Positions 42,544 to 54,810 of a stretch of DNA of 64,000 nucleotides are shown piece after piece. Position numbers and translations under genes: made by a program. The stretch is from Deroplatys truncata (taxonomy: Eukaryota > Arthropoda > Insecta > Mantodea > Mantidae): assembly GCA_030765065.1 (NCBI GenBank), contig CM060977.1, positions 94,691,795 through 94,755,794 on the forward strand. The letters are read 5' to 3'. The number at the start of each line of letters is the position of its first letter. Within the stretch, counting starts at the first letter, position 1. The notes under the pieces were generated by a model. The model was given only the letters and a program-made list of their open reading frames with translations, had not been told where the DNA came from and did not search any database.

Positions 42544-43612
42544 AAGTGTGTCCATAAAAATACTGTCATGCTTTTATCTTGTGTTGCATGACTTTTGATA
42601 GTCACATTTGGGCGAAGTTGGTGATATTCGAAAGAAAAACTCAAATTTGTTTTACCATACCTCATAGACGTTGAATGTGGCTCCCACGAGTGACGCCGCA
42701 GACATCAAGGGTATATTTCCATTCACGCCACACACGTCCCAACATATCTGATGAAATGAACAGGATGGCATCAGTGATACAAGCTGCACTTCTTGTAGGT
42801 TTTGAGGCAATAGGGACACATAGATACAATCCCTTATGTAATCCCATAAAAAGAAATCGCAGACCGTCAAGTCAAGAGACCTCGGGGGCCACTTGTAGAA
42901 GACATCATATCCGACACGTTCAATCCATCTTCCTGGAAGCCACTCATTCACATGTTCCCGAACATGTAAATGCCAGTGAGGAGGTACTCCATCTTGTTGG
43001 AAAATAAATTCGTTGCCTTCTTCTTCCAATTGTGGATATAACCATTCAGTGAGCATGTCAAGATAAGTTGGACCGTTGACAGTGGCCTCTCGAAAGAAAA
43101 AATGGGCCATAGACTTGACGCTTCGATACAGCACAAAAGACATGCACTTCAGGGGTCTTTTTCAACTTCCAAAATGGCATGTGTGATGACGTATGCAGCC
43201 ATGATCCACAAAATCACGGTACCACTTCAAAATTGACGTGTGTGAAACCTTCACCTAAAAGCACGCTGAACCTGCATCAGACGTTTGTGCTATGGTATTC
43301 CAAAACACACCACCTATGTTCTTGTGGGTTCACCATAACTGCTTAAAACTTCTTTAATGACAATATAATTTTAAAACATTCACATGTAACCTGTATGCAA
43401 AATATTAAACGATGAATCCATATCGGCTAACCACAAACCTGAATGAATTTAGTTTCTGTTAGATTCCCGCGATCCAGTCCATTGTTGCCCATTGTTGACA
43501 TACACAAAAATATTTGAGTTTTTCTTTAGAATCATCAATTTTATTTAAATACTGTTATCCAAGGCAACCTGGTATGAGTTTGAAGTATTACAGTATTTTT
43601 ATGGACACACTG
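42544..43612 (-). mobile_element. IS630/Tc1/mariner-type element, 1069 bp, inserted in Rep-A
   Basis: Left end AAGTGTGTCCATAAAAATAC; right end read inward CAGTGTGTCCATAAAAATAC. TA flanks at 42542-42543 and 43613-43614. Removing the element restores the Rep-A block TTTATTAG...TATAAACTATTCTTAC. The interior encodes a truncated transposase on the minus strand. Confidence 0.88.
42660..43300 (-). pseudogene. Transposase relic with wide DDxD spacing
   Basis: Main frame 42652-43143 includes FFFREATVNGPTYLDMLTEW, then FIFQQDGVPPHWHLHVREHV with the second Asp, and WPPRSLDLTVCDFFLWDYI with the third; 44 residues lie between these two Asp. The true C-terminus (RVWREWKYTLDVCGV) is in a second frame, so there is a frameshift near 42800. 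Upstream, a WYRDFVDHGCI-like helix-turn-helix relic is visible near 43205-43235, but the region with the first Asp is deleted. Inactive. Confidence 0.82.
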
Positions 43613-43614
43613 TA

Positions 43615-44418
43615 TATAAACTATTCTTACGAAAGTTTATTTTTATATCTACTACATTTTAATTCAAATAAACTTTTGCAGACGTAGGTGGATTACACAT
43701 TTCGTTATAGATAAAGGGAACCGTGATAGTCAAATGTTTAAGAACTGGACGCTACACGCTGCCTTAAAAATCCACACTGTTTCCATGCAATCGCGAGAAA
43801 CAACTGAATGTTGACAGGAATTTAAAAGAATAATACAGTATTGAGCCATTCCAACGACTAATAACGAATATCCCGAGTTGAAGTAGGATAAGGGGAACCG
43901 TTTCACTTTTCGCCTGAGCCAATTCAATTTGCCACAGTACACGCGACAACTGCCGGTTGAAGTCCGAGAAGGGGAAGCGTTTCACTTTTTGTCTGAACCA
44001 AGCCATTTGCCCTACCACGCCTAAAGAGTTTTCACTTCAAAAATGATTTTGAATAAATTGTATGTTTTAAGAATATCTCTATTTTGTGTGTAGTACGTTT
44101 TCGTCCATCCCTTAACGTTTAGCAGTTATACAACATTATGCAAAATTCCTTCAAATGAAGAGGACTTCACAGGCTATTCCCAGTAAATTCAAGATATAAA
44201 TTTCATTTGCCATGTCAATATATTTCATATATGGCATTTTAATCAAAATCTTTAGAGCAATTTTTCAGAATATCAAAAATTTAAAGAAAAATGTTTCCTT
44301 GTAAAGGGTAGTTTGGGTTGGGGATCTTGTTGAAAATATTCTTTTCGCATCTTTGGAAGGTACGTAACCTAAATCCAAGTTTGGTATTTTACCGACTCAT
44401 TGTTTTTTGCTTATGCTG

Positions 44419-44466
<48 letters not shown>

Positions 44467-44480
44467 CATTTTTCTAAAAA
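43615..44480 (+). repeat. Rep-A, right arm after the DNA transposon
   Basis: TATAAACTATTCTTACGAAA through GTTTAAGAACTGGACGC and GGGTAGTTTGGGTTGGG to the (CA)n run and ACGGACATTTTTCTAAAAA. The extreme right end is missing where the next copy starts. 43860-44035 contains a short internal duplication (CCGTTTCACTTTTCGCCTGA / GCGTTTCACTTTTTGTCTGA). Confidence 0.9.
44418..44463. repeat. (CA)n microsatellite inside Rep-A
   Basis: About 22 CA units at the repeat's standard microsatellite position. Confidence 0.95.
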
Positions 44481-44985
44481 TCTGATGTGATACGTTCACA
44501 TGACTCTCCACTCTGTATCTTTATTAATGGTATACAAACTATACTTACTAAAGATTATTTTTCTATCTATTACATTTAATCCAAATAAACCTTTTGCAGA
44601 AATAGCTACATTACACCTTTCGTTATAGATACCAAGGGAACAGCAATAGTCAAATGTTTAAGAACTGGATGTTTTAGAAAATCAACATTTTCGAAAAATC
44701 CTGTATGTAAAGGTAGTCTGGGATGGGTGGAATTGTTTTACATCTTCGTTTTGGATCTTTGGAAGGTACTGAACCTAAATACCAAGTTTGGTATTTATCC
44801 GACTTTTTGAGTTATGTTGTTCACAGAAACACAGACTGACACACACGTACGTTTCCAAAAAAATGCTTTATTTGGATTCAGGGGACCACAAAGCATGTTT
44901 TTCCAGTGAAATGTGGGAATTTTTGGGTGGAATACAACACTTCTACTTACTATAGATAAGTAGCAGAGAAGGTACAAAGAATGAG
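44481..44985 (+). repeat. Rep-A, internally deleted, tandem to the previous copy
   Basis: Starts TCTGATGTGATACGTTCACA. Jumps from AGAACTGGATG straight to TTTTAGAAAATCAACATTTT, losing about 380 bp. Ends AAGTAGCAGAGAAGGTAC. Confidence 0.9.
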
Positions 44986-45319
44986 GAATGGGAATTAGTT
45001 ATCGGTCTTATAAATAACAAAATAAAGCAATACACAGAGCTGAAGCAAATATTTACAAAGAATGGACAAAACCCTGTATTCCAAATCCGCATATGAATAG
45101 CAACCATATCGAAGAAGACATATTGGAGGACCGGTGAAAAGATGGAAACAGGCCGAAACATGAGATATCTCATAACATATGAAGAGAAGATCATCATCAA
45201 CAATGACTGTGAGTTTTCTAATGAGAGATCTATTGCGGCAGAGTTCTTAAATAGTGTTTGAGTTTAGAAGAACAAAAACCTAACGACCTGACATGGCTTT
45301 TCCTATCCAATATTCGCTT
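44986..45319. other. Unassigned sequence
   Basis: No match or coding signal recognised, although 45000-45140 has a lysine-rich + frame broken by stops. Confidence 0.4.
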
Positions 45320-46145
45320 ATCACTTCCTCTACTACGTATAGTATGTATGCCACCCAAAAATTATATATTGCTCTTTAAACGGAAATGCATGTTTTGAGG
45401 TCTCCTGAACCCCCAAAAGAGGCGCGCGCGCGTATGCCTCTAAACAACGTAAAGTCACATAAATACCAAAATTGGTATTTAACCTCAGCATCTTCCAAGG
45501 ATATAACACGTAGAAGTTAAAAAGATCCCTATACCTTAACTACCGTTTACATTGAACTTTTAGAATTTTTTTTATCTTCATGCCTATAACGATTTTGAAT
45601 AAAATATCTTAAATTAAAGATATCTGCATGTCAAATAAAATGATATATTGAATTTTCTAGGGATAGCCTGTGTAGTCCTTTTCATTCAACAGGAGTTTTG
45701 CATAATCTTAAGGAATTCGTAAATGTTAAGCAACAGACGAAAGTGTACGACAGAAAAAATGAAGACTTGTTTAAAATGCACCAATTATTTCAATTAACTT
45801 TTTAATGACGTAAGCCATTTCCGTGATATCCGTTGTTAATTATTAGAATAGTTCAATACTTCTGTCGTTCTTTTCATGTCCTGTCGATTTTCACTTGTTT
45901 CTCGCGATTGCATGGAAACAGTGTGGAATTTTAAGACCAGCATATAGCGTCCAGTTCTTAAACATTTGACTATCGTTGTTCTCATTGTATCTATAACGAA
46001 ATGTGTAATGTAGCTATTTCTACAAAGGTTTATCTCGATTAAAATGAAACAGGGCTAAAATAAGCTTTCGTAGAAAAATTTTATACCCATTAACAAATGA
46101 TACAGGATAGAGAAATTAATGTGAATGTAACACATCAGATTTTGT
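45320..46145 (-). repeat. Rep-A, full length, minus orientation
   Basis: CACTTCCTCTACTACGTATA at the left, GGCGCGCGCGCG in place of the CA array, AGCGTCCAGTTCTTAAACAT, and AATGTAACACATCAGATTTT at the right. Confidence 0.92.
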
Positions 46146-46239
46146 TTACTTTGTTGTTGTTTTTAAATTCACGCACGCATTTATACTCTTTTCGTACTTC
46201 CAAATTTTGGAAGTAATCCTGGTTAAAGAAACATTACCA

Positions 46240-46295
46240 CCATTTAGCAGGAAATCGAACCCGAGACCTCGGAATTGGAGGCTAGCATGCATAAT
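46240..46295 (-). repeat. SINE family 3 fragment
   Basis: The minus strand reads GCATGCTAGCCTCC, then CCGAGGTCTCGGGTTCGATT, matching the tRNA part and B box of the 51.8-kb SINE. The A box and the body are missing. Confidence 0.6.
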
Positions 46296-46734
46296 GCCTG
46301 GTAGAGAAGGTAATAAAGCACGTATGTCTGTATAAAATATTTAAAAATAAATATTCACAATAGCAAACTGAAAAATGAATTGTTATTTTATTTCTCAATT
46401 AAGCTTCCTAAGATGAAAAATGTATCTTATATCGATCATGAGACGGTTCGGCTATTACACAACGGAAAGAGGCTATTGTTGTCACCCACCTCCTTTCTCC
46501 TGCCCCTCTTCTCATAGTATGCTGTCTCAAGCAAGCAACGTTTTACTACAAGTAGGGTTGCCATAATCTGATAATCCAAAATAACCATATTTTTACTGTT
46601 AGTTTAATCGATCTAAGGAATAGAAGTTTTGATGAACAAGGAAACCTACTGTGGAAAAACTCTGCATTTAATTAGTAATCCAGAGTTTTGGAAGGGCTGC
46701 TTTATTGTATTTCTAAGCACATATGATATAAACC
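46296..46734. other. Unassigned sequence
   Basis: No feature recognised. Confidence 0.4.
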
Positions 46735-47608
46735 TGATAATACATTCATATGACTTTCTCTAACCTCTATCGTTTATTAGTGGATAAAAAAATCAACTAT
46801 CTTACAAAAGGTTATTCTTGTAGCTACTTCATTTTAATTCAAATACGCATTTCCAGATATAGCTGCATTACACATTTCGTTATAATTACAAAGTGAGCAG
46901 CGATAGTAAAATGTTTAAGAACTGGACGCTATATGCTGGCTTTAAAACTCCATACTGTTTCCATGACATCGCGAGAAACAACTGAATTTTGGCAGGACTT
47001 TAAAGGAATGGCCAAGTATTGAAAAATTCCAATCATTAATAAAGGAAATGGCCTATGACACAGAAAATTTATCTGAAATAAATAATATGTTTTAAATTTC
47101 TACATTTCTTTTGCAATACGTTTTCGTCTACCACTTAACGTTTACCAGATATACAAGATTATACAAAACTCCTTTCGAATGAAGAGGACTTCAAATTTTG
47201 TACCTAGAAAATTCTAGATAAACATTTTATTTGTTATGTAAATATGTTTAATATACGGTATTTGAATCAAAATTATTACAGGAATTTTTTAGAAAATCAA
47301 AAACTTACAAAAAATATTTATGTAAAGGATAGCTTGGGATGGAGGAATTTTCTTGAAAATCTTCGTGTCGCATCTTCGTAAGGCACTGTACTGAACCTAA
47401 ATACTAAGTTTGACATTTATTGGACTTTTGGTGTTTTATTTATGCTGTTCACACAGACACACACAGGCATGTAGGCGTGGACCTTTTTTAATTTTTATTG
47501 GACCCAGCGGTCCTCTCAAAACGTGTATTTCCGGTGAAATCTCGATATCGAATTTTTGGGTGAAATATAGCCTTCTCTATTTACTAGGAATGAAGTAGAG
47601 AAAGTAAA
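46735..47608 (+). repeat. Rep-A, full length, + orientation
   Basis: CTGATAATACATTCATATGA, GTTTAAGAACTGGACGCTAT, ACACAGACACACACAGG and GAAGTAGAGAAAGTAAAAT are present in order. Confidence 0.92.
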
Positions 47609-49041
47609 ATATGTATTAAATGTATTCAGTATAAACATATAGGTCTTTTTTATTGCAATCGTATTTCTCAGAACTTGGAACAGAAGAAAGAGACTTTGAA
47701 ATCTCCCACCAGATTGATGTAGATTATTCAACCAGCTTGTAGTAGAGAACCACAGAGGACGGTAATTCAAGCACAATGCATAACAGCTACTCTGTATTCC
47801 CAACAGATGGCAGCAACTTAATTTTTGAATTCAAATCCTGATGGTCAGGGGAGTGAAGCTGAAATCAGTCGGTTTTCAGCTGAGGATGGAAGAGCAGTCT
47901 CTTCGGAAAGCGCTTCATAGGAAGAAAATCCAAGCGCATATGTGTTGTGAGTAAAAATCAACCGACTCAAGTTATTTTATAAACGTCGTATTGTTCACAT
48001 TAAGTTTATAAAACGCACTACAACTTATATTTTTCATATTGTATTATATTTTTCGCATTAATCTAACAGATTTTACTGTTAACCTATTCCTTTCTTCTGT
48101 CCACTGAACACTTATGAGGGAAAATTTCTCTCTACATTGGTGTTGTGACTAGAAATGAAGAAGTAATATACAACAAGTTTTAGCAATTCGGACTACTGCT
48201 CACTAGAAATAAATTATAAATAATATATAATAATAATAATAATAATACTTATATGACAGAAAATTCTCATAGCTATCATCCTTGCCTTTCCCCAAAAGGC
48301 CTATCTTTCTTTTTAACTTGAGTATAAATATAGTAAAAATCGCAATATTTTGTCTTTTCGGCTTGACGTTTTCATTTACCATAAAGTAGTGGACAGCCCG
48401 CGAAATCCTTGGTATATGGTAAACCTAACTACAAGGCATTCAGTTGATGACCCATTCTCTCTTCCTTAAACGTTTAATGTTGCGTGATTTAGAACATACT
48501 GCTTACATAATATATTTCGTGATGTTCCTAACATACTACAGGATGTCTCAGTGTTATATATACTTTAAACAAGTGTTTTTTCTTACTTTATTTTCGTGCC
48601 TTGCTTGGTAAGCGATACAACTGTCTAAGATGTTACAACTTAAGCAGTGTTTTCAGAGATAGGATGGTGTGCTGTACGAGAAGAGTTGAAAGAATGTTTT
48701 TCGATGTTATGTCACGTTGGAAAATAGATGAGATGGTTCTGTTATGGTTTGCTTCGGGCAGGAAATGATGTATTGGTTGGATTGGCACACCGGATAGGGA
48801 GTAGGGGGCAAACGTGATCCTACAGAATGTTCAGAAAATAGGTTCTGTTTCTCCATACTGGGACAAAGTCGTAACACGGCTTCGAATGCCAACATCCAAA
48901 TCGGTCGCTTCTAAACAACGCATCAAAATGGACAACAAATGACAGAACCCTTAAAAGAAGATAAGGTAAGAGAGCGAACTGAAGATTTAGGTTTATAGCT
49001 CGAAATGTTTCCATATGTGAACGTCGTGAGATAAGAATAAA
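47609..49041. other. 1.4-kb unassigned, apparently non-repetitive
   Basis: Longest stretch without a recognised repeat. Contains an (AAT)n run at about 48220-48247. Minus-strand frames of 62 and 74 codons (48707-48895, 48820-49044) overlap and lack domains. No gene model supported. Confidence 0.4.
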
Positions 49042-49765
49042 CATCTGATGTTACATTCATATGACTTTCTCTACTGTTTGTCGTTTATTAGTGGGTATCA
49101 AACGAAGTTTCATTGTCTATCTACTTCATTTTAATAAGATTAACCCTTCGGTAAATAGCTACGTTACACATTTCGTTGCAGATACAAAGGGAACAGCGAT
49201 AGTCAAATGTTTAACAACTGGACGCTACATGTTGGCCTTAAAATTCCATTGTCTTGCGTTGCCACTGCGAGAAACAATTGAAAATCTACTGGACTTTAAA
49301 AGAATGGCTAAATATTGAACAATCCGAATCATTAATAACGGATATCTCGGAAACGGTTGGTGCCACAAAAAAGTTATTTGAAATAAATTGTGTGTTTTTT
49401 TAAAGAGATCTACGTTTCTTATGTAGTACGTTTTCGTCTATCCCTTAGCGTTTACCAGTTATGTAAGAATATACAAACTTCCTTCTTAAAAGGACTTTAC
49501 AGGATATTCCCAGGAATTTCAAGATAGAAATTTTATTTACGTAAATTTTTTAACATGTTATTTTAGACAAAATAGTTAGGGTCTTTTTTAGAAAATAAAG
49601 AAGTTTAGAAAAATCTTGCATGTAAAGGGTAGTTAGGGATCGCATCCCTTTGTGTCGCATCTTTGGAAGGGGCTGTACTTAAATAGCAAGTTTGTATTTA
49701 TCACACTTTTTGTTTTTAGTTACGCTTTTCACAAACACAGACACACATACACACACGGGGTCAGT
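49042..49765 (+). repeat. Rep-A, + orientation, truncated after the microsatellite
   Basis: ACATCTGATGTTACATTCAT at the left, GCATCTTTGGAAGGGGC late in the copy, ending in CACACATACACACACGGG. The right terminal block is absent. Confidence 0.9.
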
Positions 49766-49789
49766 ACGTGGTGAAGGTATAAATTCGAA

Positions 49790-50275
49790 TTAACAACATA
49801 CCTTGCGTAAGTCAAGCATGTCTTAAACGGAAAAGAAACATCTTAAATAAAAATAAAAGGCTCATTTGTAATTCATTAGTACAACGTATACTACTCTATG
49901 GAGTAGAAAGGTAAATAATGAATAGGCAGCAAGAAAGAAAGTTACTAAAAGCAGAGATGGATTTTTGGTGAATGGTTTCTCGAATCTAAAGAAGGGGTAA
50001 GGTTAGATATACCAAAATTCGGGAAATAATGTTTGTAGAAAAATGTATTGGAAATAATAGAAAACAGAAGTTTAAATCGTTAGTCCATATGAAAACAAAG
50101 GGAAATAATGGAATAGTAAGAATAGTGCTAGAATGGGAAGACCAAGAGATCACTGAATGTTTGGGGTCCGATGAAGCATGGCGTCTAGAGGACTAACAGA
50201 TGAACGTACAGATAGGGATTTATGGATAAATAAAATTAAGACTGGGCTGTAGGAAAACCAGTATATAATAGAACA
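49790..50275 (+). pseudogene. LINE relic: C-terminal part of reverse transcriptase
   Basis: Reads, with several stops and frameshifts, as the end of a LINE polyprotein. LLYGVE is the conserved LLYG-x-E motif. NRQQERKLLKAEMDFW follows, then KIREIMFVEKCI and EWEDQEIT. The order and spacing fit insect LINE C-termini (core motif, AEMDFW block, GRPR-type end). Upstream domains are absent. Confidence 0.65.
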
Positions 50276-50359
50276 TTCTTAAATAAAAAAATATATACTA
50301 AAGGCACAAACTCAAGTTTTTCCACGATACACAAGATTAACAAAGATGTTTCTTGGAAA

Positions 50360-50590
50360 GGTAGAATCAGACTGAAGAATTCAATGCCATAAACAGGATT
50401 TGAACCACGCATCTTCAATATTCCATGCTGTTGCTCTAACCAACTGAGCTACTATGGCAACGTGCCAGTATGACATTAAGTTCCCAACTGACTCATTTTC
50501 CCAGTAAACCGAAAGGCGATTTCAAATTCATTTTTAGATAACATAACCCAATGGCGACTTAAAATATCATCAGTAATTGAGGAGGTTAAC
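50360..50590 (-). repeat. SINE family 2 (tRNA-derived), minus strand
   Basis: On the minus strand the A box TAGCTCAGTTGGTTAGAGC (about 50436-50454) and B box TGGTTCAAATCC (50395-50406) are both excellent matches. The tail GCATTGAATTCTTCAGTCTG agrees with the 26.1-kb copy and the upstream part with 25.9 kb. Confidence 0.8.
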
Positions 50591-50784
50591 TATATACGAT
50601 GAGGTACAGATATAGATAAGGTATCTTTATTGGTTTCAAATTATTAAAGTTATTACACAAGTATATAGTGCATGGGTCATAGACCGTACATGCATATTTA
50701 AGATACAAGTATGGTGACAAAATAAACAACAGACAAAAAAAGAACAAGAAAAAGGAAAATATAGTTAAATTACCTTTGTTTAAC
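50591..50784. other. Unassigned AT-rich spacer
   Basis: Nothing recognised beyond AT-rich sequence. Confidence 0.4.
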
Positions 50785-51440
50785 TGAACAAATTTGACAT
50801 AGCTAGGCGCACTTTACCCAAGAAATTGCCCATGTTTTGCCAGTTCCCCTGATTAGCCAGTAGCTCCCAACATGCCAATCTCTTTCTTGACGGACTTGAA
50901 TTTAATTTGTCGCTGTTTCTCCCACTGTGCACATTCCGTCAAAAATGTACCCAGTCCTCATCCAAATCACGGAATAGACAGATTCCCCTGACAGAATCGT
51001 CAGTCATTTTCTGTGCCTCCAGCCCCCCAGTCTAAATCATGCCATTCCTGATCTTTCCTTTCTTCCTAAGTTAACTATATATGCCTCTTTACCCCAATTC
51101 AATTTTATTTCATTTATTAGACTTAGAAAAAGTTTAATTTTACAATCCGATTCTATTTCCTGTTGGTTGATGTCTCTTAGTCTTCTTTTGACATCTTTCC
51201 TATGGTTTTGCCATTTGTTTCAGCTCTTTGCCATACTGACCCAATTCCTATTCTCCTCAAGCGCCTTTCCAAATCAGCTGCCCAAAACTTAGGAGATAGG
51301 TTTTCTCGCTGGTATTTATAACATTTGGATCGTAGTGTGGAGTTATCCCCCTGCATCTGCCTCAGCCAGTACTTCACTGATCTTATTTTAAGTTGTATTG
51401 TGTCTTCATAACATCCCACCTCCCTCAATAACCCCACAAT
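50785..51440 (-). pseudogene. LINE relic, C-terminal region, minus strand
   Basis: The open part (51177-51437) reads GLLREVGCYEDTIQLKIR, then VKYWLRQMQGDNSTLRSKCY and WAADLERRLRRIGIGSVWQ, a layout typical of the region after the reverse transcriptase in some LINEs. Farther left, after frameshifts, RGICLFRDLDEDWVHF and TECAQWEKQRQIKFK resemble the C-x2-C/H/EC-x2-W zinc-binding tail. No upstream reverse transcriptase core. Confidence 0.55.
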
Positions 51441-51559
51441 TAATGTACCTTCTGAAACTCCAAGAACTATATATACACAGTTTACAAGACAAAAGGTTTT
51501 GAAAATGTATGCTTTGTTTCACAGAGTTGGAAAATATTTAGACGACAGGCAGTAAGAAA

Positions 51560-51865
51560 AAATTAAATTGAGTTTTATTTATGGGTTGTCTTTAACTGCT
51601 GGATTCTTAGCGCCCCATTCTATATTGGTTGTGTAGGACCGGTAATGTTGCTCAGAGGCCTCTTTATCAGAGGTTCTTTTACGTGCCTTAAATCTACGGC
51701 ACGGGACCACCGGCTTTACTTCCCTTCAGAAGGAAGCCATGCTAAGGATTTTTACGCCCGAAAAATCCATCGCCCTCCGACGGGTTTGAAGCCGCGACCT
51801 CGGTAACTAGAGGCTGGCATGATAACCACTACACCACGGAGGACGACACGAGCAATCATCACAAG
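51560..51865 (-). repeat. SINE family 3 (tRNA-derived), minus strand
   Basis: The minus strand starts with a tRNA-like head: CCGTGGTGTAGTGGTTAT (51822-51839, A box) and GGTCGCGGCTTCAAACCCG (51781-51799, B box). The body contains a hairpin-rich part (GGCTTCCTTCTGAAGGGAAG) and CCTCTGATAAAGAGG. It shares its whole body with 53606-53860. Confidence 0.82.
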
Positions 51866-51997
51866 CCAATATTCAGGAAATTCTGTGGCTTCCATTCTTC
51901 ATTTAATAATCAAAAGGGCATCTTCCACCGGAATGTTAGTACAAAGGGTATTTTAAAAGTGTAATAACGTACTAAATACTTTTCGATAGTTAATTTT
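51866..51997. other. Unassigned spacer
   Basis: Short spacer between the SINE and Rep-A. Confidence 0.4.
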
Positions 51998-52864
51998 CAC
52001 TTTCTTTACAAAGTATATAAGTAGATAGAGAAGGTATTGCATTCCACCAAAAAATTCGATACCGAGATCACAGATCAATGCATGTTTTGAGGCCTCTTGA
52101 ATAAAAAACGCATTTTTAGAAAAACATCCGTGAGTGACTGTCTGTCTGTGTGTCTGTAAACAGCATAACTCAAAAATGAAAAGTGGGGTAAACATCAAAC
52201 TTGGTATTAAAGTTCATTACCTTCAAAAGTTGCGACACAAAAATTTACAATAAAATCCCCGTGCCCTCAATTACTCTTTGTTTTTCCAATTTTTTTTATT
52301 TTCTAAAAATGGCTCTAGTGGTTTTAACTAGAATACAATATTTTCATGGCAAATAAAGTATACATCTTGAATTTTCTGGGAATAGCCTTTGAAATCCTCT
52401 TCCATCGGAAGCAATTCTGATTAATATTGTATAACTGATAAACGTCAAGTGCTAGACGAAAACGTAGGTGCTACACAATAAAAGCAGATCTCTTTAAAAC
52501 ACACAATTCATTTCAAATAACTTTTTTGTGGCATCAGCCATTTCCGAGATATCCGTTATTAATGGTTCGAATTGTTCAATAGCCATTCTTTTAAAGTCCT
52601 GTCAACATTCATTGTTTCTCGCGATGTAATGGAGACAGTATGTAATATTAAGGCCAGCATATGGCGTCCAGTTTCTAAACATTTGAATATTGTTGTTCCG
52701 TTTCTATTTATAACGAAATGTGTAACACATCTATCTCTGCAGACGTTTATTTGAATTAAAATGAAGTAGATATAAAATTATGCTTTAGTAAGACTAGTTT
52801 GTATACCCACTACTAAGCGATACAAGTTATAGAAGGTTATGTGAAAGTACTACATCAGATTGTT
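51998..52864 (-). repeat. Rep-A, full length, minus orientation (duplication partner of 16385-17066)
   Basis: CACTTTCTTTACAAAGTATA at the left, GGCATCAGCCATTTCCGAGA inside, GTACTACATCAGATTGTT at the right. The same flank follows as in the 17-kb locus. Confidence 0.92.
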
Positions 52865-53420
52865 TACATAAGCCTTCGAACTTTACACTAGTGGTCTACC
52901 AGTTATCAATGGTTTTCTAGCATTTGTCTTAGTGAAGCAAAAGATAATCTCTTAGGGAACATTTGCGCTATATATATACGAAAACTTGATGGGTATAAAT
53001 AATGAGTTTTCTTTTATGGATAACATCACATTAGCTTGCAGTTTCACGATTGTTTCCTTTCAGCTGCACTGTGATAAAGATCTTACTTACGGGCCAGTAG
53101 TTTCAATCTCCATTACCTGAAACCAACAATACCAATAACATCATTTCTTCTACCATGGAATCTTAGTCATACAAAAAAAATCCATCTCAGAAACTATACG
53201 ATTGTTTTAAGGATTGGCGACGAAACTTCTATTAGAAGAACCCACTAAAATTTGTTGTACACCAGAATGAGAACTTCAGTGATTGTGAAAGCTGTGTGGT
53301 AAGAAAGCTTAAGGCGAAAACAATAGAATAAACACTTGTTTAACTAAAATATTTAGTAATTTCTACTTTATTGCATAGCGGAGCATACTTTAAAAAATTA
53401 TCTCGTACTCGTAAAAGGAG
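52865..53420. repeat. Duplicated segment, compact version
   Basis: Continuous counterpart of blocks 17067-17345, 18646-18893, 22003-22115 and 22999-23060, in that order. It lacks the minisatellite, the Rep-B copies and the Tc1 relic found between those blocks in the other locus. Confidence 0.75.
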
Positions 53421-53494
53421 ATTCGATGTCAAAAAAGCAACAAATATTTGGTGAGATTCTAGTTAGAGCATGGAAAGCACTGCACACAACATAA

Positions 53495-53605
53495 AATAAT
53501 TGGTTGGTAACGTCTGTGCCCTGCATTCTGGAGGTACCAGTTTCGATTCCCGGTGACCGCCCACTCTGACCATAGAATATTTTTTGTGGTTTTCCCCTAA
53601 ATAAA
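53495..53605 (+). repeat. SINE family 1 head, truncated
   Basis: TGGTTGGTAACGTCTGTGCC and the B-box region AGTTTCGATTCCCGGTGACC match the head of the 57.1-kb copy. The body is cut off by SINE family 3. Confidence 0.75.
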
Positions 53606-53860
53606 CTAATCTCAGTTTTATTTATGGACGCTCTTTAACTGCTGCGGTCCTTAGCGCCCGACAATTTTACTCAGAGTCCTCTTTATCAGGCTTGAGGTTC
53701 TTTTACGTGCCATAAATCTACGACACAGGACCACCGACTTTACTTCCCTTCGGAAGAAAGCCATACTAAGGATTTTTACGCCTGAAAAACTCCATCGTCC
53801 TCCGCTGGTTTGAACTCGCGACCTCGGTAACTGGATGGTAGCATGATAATCATGTATTCT
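53606..53860 (-). repeat. SINE family 3, minus strand, head incomplete
   Basis: Body blocks CTCTTTATCAGGCTTGAGG, TTCTTTTACGTGCCATAAAT and CTTTACTTCCCTTCGGAAG, and the B box (complement of TGGTTTGAACTCGCGACC), match 51560-51865. The A-box end is eroded. Confidence 0.82.
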
Positions 53861-53924
53861 ACAAGGATTTATCCTCTCCCACATTTCATCTCTCCCTTTC
53901 ACGTTTCTTCAGATGTATCTTCAA

Positions 53925-54250
53925 ATCCTGCGGCGCCGGGCAGATGACCTAGTTGCTTGCGCTTTGAAAAGATTCGTCTCTTTGAACGTCAGGTTGCGTT
54001 GTCCTACCCGTCAGCAACGCTTCGTCATCCTCTCGCGGGATTGTTCGCTTCTACTTGTACGCGGGTGTTCAAACTGGAAATATTATGGTTTTCTGCGCAT
54101 CCCGGTGGGCCTGCCTGTGGACCTGGGACTTCGTATAGTTCCTTCACCTCATCCCTGCCTCCCAGGGGGTGTAGCCACAATACATAAAGCTAGCTTCGGT
54201 GGCCAGGTGTCCCTATCCGATAAACAAAACCTACATCCCACCCAACCAAT
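53925..54250 (+). repeat. GC-rich repeat, related to 56960-57095
   Basis: The right part shares CCTTCACCTCATCCCT-like sequence, GGGGTGTAGCCACAATA-like sequence and GGCCAGGTGTCCCTATCCG with 56990-57095. Overlapping frames in two phases without domains. Probably a retroposon end. Confidence 0.5.
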
Positions 54251-54810
54251 AGGAGCATGAATAGGAGGGACTACATTTTGCACTCATATTTATACGATAT
54301 GTTTTACCATCTTTGAATCTGTCATTGTCTACTGGAACAAAGTGGACAGCGATTCAGGAACAGCGTGTATGTACTTTATATAAAAGGGCACTGCAAGTAT
54401 AGGTGGCGCATATATTGGTTTCTCAGTATAACGAAAACTAATTATCTCAGCCTTTCTCCGCCATCACCAACTAAAGAGTGAAATTCTCAACTTGTTTAAA
54501 CCAACCTCTTCCCAAAGTTAATAGTTTAAACGAGTAAAAGTGAAACATGCTGCTTTGTAATTTGTTTTAGAACTTTGACTTGCCATGCCAATAACGTTAA
54601 GGGATACAGAAGAACGATAAATGAAACTAATTACTTTTATGCATGTGGGCTTGGAACATATGACGTTGACCTTCTCAAGATTGAAAGTGACCGGAAGTAG
54701 GCCGATAAGTTTTTCACCTACAAAGAAATCAGCAACGCTACCTACACACGCAGCGTTCAGAAATATGTTGGTTTAGACATTCAAACTCTTTCCAGCCTTT
54801 ATAAATTAAA
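54251..54810. other. Unassigned sequence
   Basis: No repeat match or coding signal. Confidence 0.4.

Noticed and set aside
48707..49044. Minus-strand frames as a host gene
   Set aside because: Two overlapping phases without domains; no support beyond absence of stops over 60-75 codons.
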